A DNA stretch of 64,000 bases from Limnohabitans sp. DM1 (GTDB lineage: Bacteria > Pseudomonadota > Gammaproteobacteria > Burkholderiales > Burkholderiaceae_C), in contig NZ_CXOO01000010.1 of NCBI RefSeq assembly GCF_001269385.1, forward strand, positions 352,873 through 416,872, given 5' to 3'. Below are positions 57,387-64,000 of this stretch, in pieces. The notes under the pieces are model-generated. The model saw only the letters and a program-made list of their open reading frames with translations, searched no databases and was not told the DNA's origin. A program made the position numbers and the translations under genes. Position 1 is the first letter of the stretch. Every line of letters begins with the position of its first letter.

Positions 57387-59474
57387 CTACTCCTGCTGTG
57401 CTGCTGCGCTGTAACGGGCCATCAAAGCGCTTTGTGCGCTGTGCCCAGGTGCATGCAGGCCAACCCGGTGATAGCGTCCATCCGATCCCAAATCCCAAGC
57501 ATCACGGCTGTCGTGCAGATAAGCCAGAATGCATTCATCAATGATGCGCTGGCGCAGCACGGGGTCATTGACCGGCCAAGCCAGCTCTATCCGCCGCATC
57601 ATGTTGCGGCTCATCCAGTCAGCGCTCGACAGGTACAGAGATTCATCTTGTCCTGCACGGAAATAGAACACCCGTGAGTGCTCCAGAAACCGCCCGATGA
57701 CGGATCGCACACGGATGTTTTCACTCACCCCTGCCATCCCGGCTGGCAGCATGCAGGCTCCGCGCACGATCAAGTCAATCTGTGCACCCTTTTGCCCAGC
57801 GGCCAGCAAAGCTTCAATCAAGGGCACATCGGTGAGCGCATTTATCTTGATCACAATGCGACCGCCCTGCCCTGCCGCAGCAGCCTCACCTGCAGTCTCA
57901 ATATTGGACAGCATCTGCGCATGCAAATGGAAGGGAGCCACCAGCAAACGCTTCATTTTTGGCAGCCGACTTTGGCTGGCCAGATGCAGGAACAAATGGT
58001 CCATGTCGGCCGTGATATCGGCGTCACACGTCAAGTAACTGATGTCGGTATACAGCCGGGCAGTACGCGGGTTGTAATTGCCAGTCGACAAATGGCCGTA
58101 ACGGCGCAATGTTTTGCCTTCGCGACGAGTCACCAAAAGCATCTTGGCATGCGTCTTGAGGCCTACCACGCCGTACACCACCTGAGCGCCAATCGACTCC
58201 AGTTGCTCGGCCCAGTTGATGTTGGCTTCTTCGTCAAAGCGGGCTTTGAGCTCGACCACTGCCGTGACTTCCTTGCCCTGCCTGACCGCTTCGCGCAACA
58301 AATCCATCATCACCGGATCATTGCCTGTGCGGTAAATGGTTTGCTTGATGGCCAGCACTTGCGGGTCATAAGCGGCTTCGCGCAAGAACGCCAGCACACC
58401 GTCAAAACTCTCAAAGGGCTGATGAATCACCACATCCCCCGCACGCATGCTAGCCATCACCGAGCCCTGACTGGGCAATTGAACCGGAAAACTCGCCTCA
58501 TAGGGCGGAAACAACAACTGCGGCGCTTTGACCAGATCAATCAGTTGCATCAAGCGCACGAGATTGACCGGCCCGTTGACGCGAAATACAGACAGCGCGG
58601 GCAACTGAAATTGCTGTCGCAAAAATTCGGCCAGACGAGCCGAGCAGTCTGATGACACCTCCAGGCGCACCGCCTGGCCGTAATGCCTGTGAGCCAGCCC
58701 TTGGCGTAAGGCAGTGCGCAAGTTGTCCACATCGTCTTCATCCACGGCCAGGTCGGAATGACGTGTGACCCGAAACTGCGAAAACTGCCCGACTTCACGG
58801 CCTGCGAACAATTCGCCCAGATGAGCCCGAATCACACTCGAGAGCAACACAAACGCGGTGGCACCACCACTGACACGCGGCGGGATGGGGATCAACCTGG
58901 GCAGCACACGCGGCACCTTGACGATGGCAATTTCGTTCGCTCGGCCAAACGCATCTTTGCCCGACAGCTGCACAATGAAATTGAGCGACTTGTTGGCCAC
59001 TTGTGGAAAAGGGTGTGCCGGGTCCAGACCCACCGGCACCAGCAATGGCTGGACTTCGTTTTGAAAGTAATTGCGCACCCATCGCCGCTGACCGGCATTG
59101 CGCTCACCGTGCGAGAGGATCTGAATGCCGTGTCGCTCGAATGCTGGCAACAAGTGTTCGTTGTACAACTTGTATTGCCGCCCCACCATGGCAGTGGCCT
59201 GCTCGGTGATGGCCTCCAGGCTCGCTTGTGTGTAAGGCCCGCTGGTCAAACCCTGCAAAGCGCCCATCACATGGGGCTCAGCGCGCACCTCAAAAAATTC
59301 GTCAATGTTCGACGACACGATGCACAAATAACGCAAGCGCTCCAGAACGGGCACTTCTGCACGGTGCGCCCAGTCCAGCACGCGCTCATTGAAGGCCAGA
59401 ATGCTCAGATCCCGATCCAGCAAAACTGATTTTTCAGTGTTTTTCTCACCAACATTGACCGGGAAACTCGGCAT
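57387..59474 (-). CDS. ppk: Polyphosphate kinase 1
   Basis: 695 residues, the normal size. It reversibly polymerises ATP gamma-phosphate into polyphosphate. Domain order: N-terminal helical (LDRDLSILAFNERVLDWA), head, and two phospholipase-D-like catalytic domains. The phosphorylated His lies in RRYGHLSTGNYNP (equivalent of E. coli His435). A likely Pho box precedes the gene. Confidence 0.97.
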   Translation of the reverse strand: MPSFPVNVGEKNTEKSVLLDRDLSILAFNERVLDWAHRAEVPVLERLRYLCIVSSNIDEFFEVRAEPHVMGALQGLTSGPYTQASLEAITEQATAMVGRQYKLYNEHLLPAFERHGIQILSHGERNAGQRRWVRNYFQNEVQPLLVPVGLDPAHPFPQVANKSLNFIVQLSGKDAFGRANEIAIVKVPRVLPRLIPIPPRVSGGATAFVLLSSVIRAHLGELFAGREVGQFSQFRVTRHSDLAVDEDDVDNLRTALRQGLAHRHYGQAVRLEVSSDCSARLAEFLRQQFQLPALSVFRVNGPVNLVRLMQLIDLVKAPQLLFPPYEASFPVQLPSQGSVMASMRAGDVVIHQPFESFDGVLAFLREAAYDPQVLAIKQTIYRTGNDPVMMDLLREAVRQGKEVTAVVELKARFDEEANINWAEQLESIGAQVVYGVVGLKTHAKMLLVTRREGKTLRRYGHLSTGNYNPRTARLYTDISYLTCDADITADMDHLFLHLASQSRLPKMKRLLVAPFHLHAQMLSNIETAGEAAAAGQGGRIVIKINALTDVPLIEALLAAGQKGAQIDLIVRGACMLPAGMAGVSENIRVRSVIGRFLEHSRVFYFRAGQDESLYLSSADWMSRNMMRRIELAWPVNDPVLRQRIIDECILAYLHDSRDAWDLGSDGRYHRVGLHAPGHSAQSALMARYSAAAQQE

Positions 59475-59500
59475 ATCACGCTCTCATCGAATGACTACAA

Positions 59501-59534
59501 ATAATAGGAATCCATCAAGTCATTTTGATGACAG
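59501..59534 (-). promoter_or_regulatory. Possible Pho box and -10 upstream of ppk
   Basis: On the minus strand CTGTCAT (59534-59528), spacer CAAA, then ATGACTT (59523-59517), then 10 bases and TATTAT (59506-59501). The first half-site is perfect and the second weak (4 of 7), but the geometry equals that at pstS. The -10 lies 26 bases before the ppk ATG, so the leader would be short. Confidence 0.5.
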
Positions 59535-59607
59535 TTCCGTGAATCCTGCCGTCATATTTTTTGATGCGTGTGCTACAGCACACATCAGGGTATCCGTTCT
59601 GAACCTC

Positions 59608-60127
59608 TCATGCCAAGGCTGCCGCCATCACTTTGTCGCGCACGGTCACTGCTGTTGTCGACCCCCAATGGATGATTTCCAATCGCCCATCCGCATGCTC
59701 GACCAAGGCCGTTCGGCTCTCGACCCAGTCCCCATCGTTGCAGTAGAGCACACCATTGACATCGCGAATTTCAGCATGGTGAATGTGGCCACACACCACC
59801 CCGTCATAGCCACGTCGTTGGGCTTCATGCGCCACAGCCACTTCAAAGTCACTGATGAAGTTGACCGCCTTTTTCACTTTTAACTTCAGGTACGCCGACA
59901 AAGACCAATATTCCAAGCCCATGCGTGCACGGGCACTGTTGAGGTGGCGGTTAAAACGCAGCGTGAGCTCATACAAGCAGTCGCCCACATAAGCCAGCCA
60001 TTTGGCGCACTGGATCACGCCGTCAAAATGGTCGCCGTGCACCACCCACAGTTTCAGGCCCGTGCAGGTGGTGTGACAGGTGTCGTGAAGCACTTCGACA
60101 CCGCCAAATGCGTGACCCACAAAATGC
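59608..60127 (-). pseudogene. Metallophosphoesterase (LpxH-like), 5' part lost at IS junction
   Basis: The remaining ~170 codons match the C-terminal two thirds of UDP-2,3-diacylglucosamine-diphosphatase-like metallophosphatases: WVVHGDHFDGV, YWSLSAYLKLKVKKAVNFIS, VVCGHIHHAEI and YCNDGDWVES. The N-terminal metal-ligand motifs (DxH, GDxxD, GNHD) are missing. In-frame similarity continues upstream to about 60127 (HFVGHAFGGVEV), where the ISL3 element begins. The gene is therefore cut and very likely inactive. Confidence 0.85.
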
Positions 60128-60150
60128 GGCTCTGATGAATTTCAAGTGGG
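60128..60150. repeat. IS terminal inverted repeat, left
   Basis: Begins GGCTCTGATG and ends AAGTGGG; contains the transposase stop codon. Pairs with 61418-61440 at 17 of 23 positions. Confidence 0.7.
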
Positions 60151-61377
60151 TTGCCCAGCATGAGGATTGATAGCGTGGAAGTCGAGTCTCCCGGCGATCA
60201 AGAAGATGACAGTCTTGATCGTTGTGATTCGCGTAAACCCACGCGCACGACGCTTGGATGCCTGGAACAAACCGTTGATGGCTTCGAGGAATCCGTTGGT
60301 CTGGCGTGTCTGCGCCCAGGCCACGATGCCTTCCATATGAGCGCGGATCATCTTGGCAACGTCCTTCATCGGTTCGACCTTGGAGCGCATCACGCATGTG
60401 CACCAGTGATCCAGCATGGTTCGCACAACGTTGATCTGCTTTCGATCAAGGATCTCACGCAACTGCTCTTTGTAGGACCACGCCCTGGCCGTGCGTTTGA
60501 CGGTCATCTTGGCCATCAACGCATCCAGTTCAGCTGCCGCCTCCGGTTTGAGCTTGGCTGTGTCTTTGAGCAAAGTCCAGCGCATGCCCTTGAGAGACTT
60601 GTCGGTCTTCTGCTCGATCCGGCGCATCTTGTCCACTGCAGTGCTTGCGTGACCGATGATGTGAAACTTGTCAAACGTGATCCGGGCGTTGGGCAAATGC
60701 TGGGTAACCCCCGAGATGAAGGCGGGCGACATGTCGATGCTGGTCTGGATGATGTTTTCGCACGGGCAGCCATGGTCTTCCAGGTAGGACGCCAGTTCCT
60801 TGATGGTTTTAGCATCGCGCCCTTCGGTTACAAACAACACGCGCCTGGCAACGGCATCAGCGGCCAGCGTGACGTAGCTGTGTCCCCTGGCACGCGAAGT
60901 CTCATCAATCGCCAGTGCCGTGACATCCGAGTGATCTGCCAAGCCACAGGCCATCTCAACATACTTTTCGCACACGGCCAGAACCTTGTGCGGCGACTCC
61001 CCGACAAGACGCGAGACGGCGGCAAATGGCATCTGGCCAGACAGCATCAGAATGAAGGCTTCAAACAGCAAGGTGAAGCCATTAAGTCGCCCGGCAAAAT
61101 CAGGCTCGACCAACCGCACCGAACCGTTGGGAAGTTTCACGCGAGGCGTGCGAACTTGCAGATGGCACTCGTGTTGAAAGAAGTTCAGGTGCCGATACGT
61201 CTTGGCCACCGTGTCGTGCACACCATGCAGCCCATCGTGACCCGAGACTGCAAAGCGACTGCCGACTTTGAAGTCAATCAATATCGTCAAGGTCTTGGCA
61301 CCTTCGTCGAACTCAACCGAGGCAACGCACCACGGGTCAGTGATGCCCAGGGCAGATTCAAACAGCTTGGCAGTCAT
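60142..61377 (-). CDS. ISL3-family transposase
   Basis: 411 residues from ATG 61377 (a TTG precedes it). The DDE core is visible as AIDETSRARGHSYVTL, FDKFHIIGHASTAVDKMRR and FLEAINGLFQASKRRARG, typical of ISL3 (transposase_12). An N-terminal zinc-finger region is reduced: no clear CxxC pairs are seen, although the DFKVGSRFAVSGHDG segment is present. The frame is intact, so the element may still be active. Confidence 0.93.
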   Translation of the reverse strand: MTAKLFESALGITDPWCVASVEFDEGAKTLTILIDFKVGSRFAVSGHDGLHGVHDTVAKTYRHLNFFQHECHLQVRTPRVKLPNGSVRLVEPDFAGRLNGFTLLFEAFILMLSGQMPFAAVSRLVGESPHKVLAVCEKYVEMACGLADHSDVTALAIDETSRARGHSYVTLAADAVARRVLFVTEGRDAKTIKELASYLEDHGCPCENIIQTSIDMSPAFISGVTQHLPNARITFDKFHIIGHASTAVDKMRRIEQKTDKSLKGMRWTLLKDTAKLKPEAAAELDALMAKMTVKRTARAWSYKEQLREILDRKQINVVRTMLDHWCTCVMRSKVEPMKDVAKMIRAHMEGIVAWAQTRQTNGFLEAINGLFQASKRRARGFTRITTIKTVIFLIAGRLDFHAINPHAGQPT

Positions 61378-61417
61378 CAATTCACGCTCAAAAGTTGATC
61401 AATATGGCAGAAGCTTA

Positions 61418-61440
61418 CCCACTCAAATTTCAAGAGAACC
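61418..61440. repeat. IS terminal inverted repeat, right
   Basis: Reads, on the complementary strand, GGTTCTCTTG to GAGTGGG; mate of the left repeat. Confidence 0.7.
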
Positions 61441-62440
61441 GAAAAACTACTTGTTCTCCCGCATACCACTTCGTAGCGATTTGGAAGCGCTGCAGCGCCG
61501 GTGGCGTCACATGATCGGCACCATCAAGCACGAGCGCTTTCCTGACTTTTTGCGTTACCACTTGCTGTGCCAGTCCCCACAGATTCGCAAACAGCGCCTG
61601 TTCAAGAAGGTGCGCGAAGAGGTCAAAACATCGACTGATGTGTTTGCCTTGATGGACGCACTGGAGCAACGCGCAGACCTGTTCGCTGCCATGGACGACA
61701 CTGCGCACGAGTATTGGACGGAACGCCCTGCCGCCAAGCCCTATGTGCGGGACTTGCAGTTGTTTGGCGTGCGCCAGCACATGCCCTTGGTGTTTGCCGC
61801 TTGGGAGCGAATGAGCGCGGACGACTTCACCCGCGTTCTCAAGCTGCTGTGCGTGCTGTCGGTGCGCTACACCGTGATTGGCAGCCTGAACACCAACGAG
61901 CTGGAACCTGTCTATCACCGGGCCGCCAAGGCCTTGCTGGATGGGGCTGTCCGCACGCCTGCAGAAGTGTTTGCGCAGCTGCGCAGCGTGTACGTGGACG
62001 ATGAAAAATTTGTCCGCGACTTTTCGCATAAAGAGATGGACACCACCGGTCGACGCAAGAAAGTGGTCAAGTACCTGCTGTGCGCACTGGAAAGCGATGC
62101 ATCGGGCAAGCATCACGATTGGGAAAGCGACACCGGCACCATCGAGCACATCCTGCCCGAGAACCCCTCTGCGCAATGGGACGAACCCTTCAACCCAGAC
62201 CGCCAGAAAGACTTCATCTACCGTTTGGGCAACCTGATGCTGCTGGAGCCAACCATCAACCGCCAATGTCAAAACGGCAGTTTTGAAGACAAGCGAAGCG
62301 AGTACGGGCGAAGCAGTTATGCCACCGCCAAAGCATTGGGGCTAAGCGATCAGGCCGATTGGTCACCCACCATCCTGGCCATGCGTCAGGAACGCATGGC
62401 CCAGCGGGCAGCGCATGTGTGGCGCTCGGACTTTGTTTGA
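61441..62440 (+). pseudogene. DUF262/DUF1524 (GmrSD-type) restriction protein, 5' part lost
   Basis: About 333 codons remain. They start at KNYLFSRIPLRSDLEALQRR directly after the IS and run to the C-terminus. The DUF1524 His-Me-finger nuclease motif is EHILPENPSAQW, followed by RLGNLMLLEPTIN. The N-terminal DUF262 domain with its DGQQR nucleotide motif is missing. Type IV GmrSD enzymes cut modified phage DNA; without DUF262 this copy is probably inactive. In-frame codons run back into the IS, so a chimeric product is possible. Confidence 0.82.
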
Positions 62441-62442
62441 GT

Positions 62443-62470
62443 GTTTGTGACTCACCCGCGAGTCACAAAC
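62443..62470. terminator. Hairpin after the DUF1524 fragment
   Basis: Perfect 11-bp inverted repeat (GTTTGTGACTC/GAGTCACAAAC) with a 6-base loop, starting 3 bases after the stop codon. No T-run follows, so it may be a terminator or an operator. Confidence 0.5.
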
Positions 62471-62510
62471 CCATTTGCGTCTCATCCCAATGGCTTTTTG
62501 AGACACAAAT

Positions 62511-62627
62511 TTCTTGATCGGGTTTTGATTGTCACGGCTGAAAAACACGAAAATGACTAGAAAATAGCTAAATATTTGGCGGCCACGCTGTTTTCACCCA
62601 ATCATTTTTCTTGATCCAGTTTTGATC
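62511..62627. repeat. 20-base direct repeats upstream of hsdR
   Basis: 62511-62530 and 62608-62627 match at 17 of 20 positions (TTCTTGATC-n2-GTTTTGAT core) and are 97 bases apart. They lie in the AT-rich leader of the hsdR fragment and could be regulator-binding sites or scars. Confidence 0.5.
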
Positions 62628-62635
62628 CCCACCTC

Positions 62636-63508
62636 ATGAACGAAGCCGAAACCCGCGCCGAACACATCGACCCGGCCCTGGCCGCCGCAGGCTGGGGCCA
62701 GGTGGATGGCAGCCGTATCTTGCGGGAGCACAACATCACGGCGGGCCGCCTGCAAGGCGCGGGCAAGCGGGCGCGGGCCGACATTGCGGACTATGTGCTG
62801 GTCTACCGCAACACCAAGCTGGCGGTGATCGAGGCCAAAGCTTGGGCCAAACCGCTGACTGAGGGCGTGGGTCAGGCCAAGAGCTATGCAGCCAAGCTGG
62901 CGATTCGCCACACCTATGCCACCAACGGCCAGGGCATTTACGGCATCGACATGCACACGGGGGCCGAAGGCGAAGTGGCCCGCTACCCCACGCCCGACGA
63001 GCTGTGGGACATGGCCTTTGGCGAGAGTGAGGCGCAAGCGGCCGCCTGGCGCAAACGCTTTGCCGCCGTGCCACTCGAAGACAAAGGCGGCACCTGGATG
63101 GGCCGCTATTACCAAGAGAGCGCCATCACCCGCGTGCTGGAGGCGGTGGCCAACGGCAAAGACCGTGTGCTGCTGACGCTGGCCACAGGCACGGGCAAAA
63201 CCTTCATCGCGTTTCAGCTGGCTTGGAAGCTGTTTCACAGCCGCTGGAATTTGAAGGATTGGAAAGACGGCACAGAGCCCAGCCGCCGCCCACGCATTTT
63301 GTTTTTGGCGGACCGCAACATCCTGGCCGATCAAGCGTTCACCGCGTTCTCGCCCTTCCCCGAAGATGCGGTCGTTCGCATCGATCCCAGCGACATCAAG
63401 AAGAAAGGCCGCGTGCCCAAGAACGGCAGCGTGTTCTTCACGATCTTCCAGACCTTCATGAGTGGGCCTGGCGAGACCAATCCACCGAACTTAAGATATA
63501 ATTATTGA
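62636..63508 (+). pseudogene. Type I restriction enzyme R subunit (HsdR), 3'-truncated
   Basis: 290 codons of an HsdR normally 800 or more residues long. The N-terminal nuclease has D52, E66 and K68 (ADYVLVYRNTKLAVIEAK), a PD-(D/E)xK site. The helicase begins with LLTLATGTGKTFIAFQ (Walker A) and FLADRNILADQA (motif Ia). The sequence breaks after IFQTFMSGPGE, before the DEAD/H box, and ends in an unrelated tail and stop. No hsdM or hsdS is visible. The product would lack ATPase and translocase function. Confidence 0.87.
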
Positions 63509-63752
63509 CGCAACTCATTGATTTAATTGAAGTTTTTCTTATTTTCTCTCGCCGCAACATGACAACCACCATGGTAAGAAAATATAGGGTTAACCCTTGG
63601 GTCATCGCCTCTTGATGACCTGACCTCTGTCTTTGCCAAGCTGGGTCAGTTCATACACAGCACCGCCTTTGCAGATTTGGCCCGAGGTGCCCAGTCCACC
63701 GCCTTTGTTCGCCAACGCAAACTGCCCCTGCCTTGTCTCGTGGGCGCTTTGC
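63509..63752. other. AT-rich junction with no assigned gene
   Basis: The first 90 bases are much more AT-rich than the rest of the window, with an inverted repeat (63540-63547 with 63577-63584) and the palindrome AGGGTTAACCCT at 63586-63597. Further on, a minus-strand open frame (63602-63865) encodes GGGLGTSGQICKGGAVYELT and a basic end; no family is recognised. It overlaps the Lon-like fragment in another frame and may be its frameshifted continuation. Confidence 0.35.
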
Positions 63753-64000
63753 TCAGCCAACGCTCTCAATCTCAGCAGCTGATGCTGGACTCGTTTTTCG
63801 CCAGCTTGGCCGGTCACCCAGGCCTGCAGGCAAGCGCAATGCACGGGGGTGTTCGGGTTCATCAAAATTGTGCAAAAAACACAAATCTGACGGGACAGGG
63901 TGCTGAGCGGCCTCAGACTGCATCATCTGTGCGAGCAAGGTGGTTCGGCCACTGCCCACCTCGCCCAATACAAACAAGTTGTAGTCAGGCTGGTTCATCT
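63753..64000 (-). pseudogene. Fragment of a Lon-like AAA-family ATPase (LonB type)
   Basis: The visible part runs to the window edge and includes the Walker A-like VLGEVGSGRTTLLAQMM followed by DLCFLHNFDEPEHPRALRLP. This is the pattern of the N-terminal region of putative Lon-type proteases with an AAA_32 domain. After RLPAGLG the similarity stops and the frame ends soon after, so it is frameshifted or cut. The full-length protein would exceed 700 residues. The 5' end may lie outside the window. Confidence 0.65.

Larger units (their letters stand above)
60128..61440 (-). mobile_element. ISL3-family insertion sequence
   Basis: 1313-bp element with one transposase gene and 23-bp terminal inverted repeats (60128-60150 and 61418-61440, 17 of 23 matching, beginning GG). 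Both neighbours are truncated genes. The 8 bases beyond each end differ, so no target duplication remains. Confidence 0.8.

Noticed and set aside
60120..61448. 8-bp target-site duplication around the IS
   Set aside because: CAAAATGC on the left and GAAAAACT on the right do not match.
1..64000. CRISPR arrays, prophage, rRNA operons
   Set aside because: No regularly spaced repeats, phage structural genes or rRNA sequences were seen on either strand.

Overview
The window reads as a chromosomal segment of a betaproteobacterium, most likely Burkholderiales and probably Comamonadaceae (Limnohabitans/Rhodoferax-like). This is an inference from gene content and order. Three Bug-type (tripartite tricarboxylate) solute-binding proteins lack a permease. 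The aa3 oxidase locus is ctaC-ctaD-small assembly protein-ctaG-DUF2970-ctaE, with DUF2909, SURF1, ctaA, ctaB and sco beside it. The block mutY/mutM | TPR-lolB-ispE-tRNA-Gln-prs-rplY follows the usual order of this group. No rRNA, CRISPR or prophage was seen.

Layout. 0-9 kb: 3' part of valS, galU, a tusA/NUDIX/cysM operon, tRNA-Leu, hslR with an epimerase-like gene, a ferredoxin-flavin reductase and a Bug protein. 9-13.6 kb: a minus-strand operon Bug-gamma-glutamyltransferase-EamA transporter-SDR. 13.8-25.4 kb: housekeeping genes hrcA, nadK, recN, rapZ, mutY, mutM, the TPR/lolB/ispE/prs/rplY block and three tRNAs in the wider region. 25.6-36.3 kb: a third Bug protein, then haem A synthesis and cytochrome c oxidase assembly and structural genes. 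36.4-43.4 kb: BioC-like methyltransferase, comF, trmL, a membrane/MaoC fusion, a P-type ATPase and a sterol-desaturase-like gene.

43.7-59.5 kb is a phosphate and polyphosphate block. It holds phoR-phoB-phoU-pstBACS, an MgtC/DUF4010 membrane protein, a PPK2, a CHAD-domain (polyphosphate-binding) protein, a CDF metal exporter, an exopolyphosphatase, a Lys/Ala/Pro-rich histone-like protein, sixA and ppk1. Pho-box-like sites with the same spacing to a -10 element lie upstream of pstS and ppk1. Together these suggest coordinated phosphate import, polyphosphate synthesis, binding and breakdown.

59.6-64 kb is a decayed accessory region. An ISL3-family element separates two genes that have both lost their 5' parts (a metallophosphoesterase and a DUF262/DUF1524 GmrSD-type restriction gene). 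A type I HsdR gene cut off before its DEAD/H-box motif and a fragment of a Lon-like AAA protein follow. The flanks of the IS do not match, which points to a deletion or recombination at the element.
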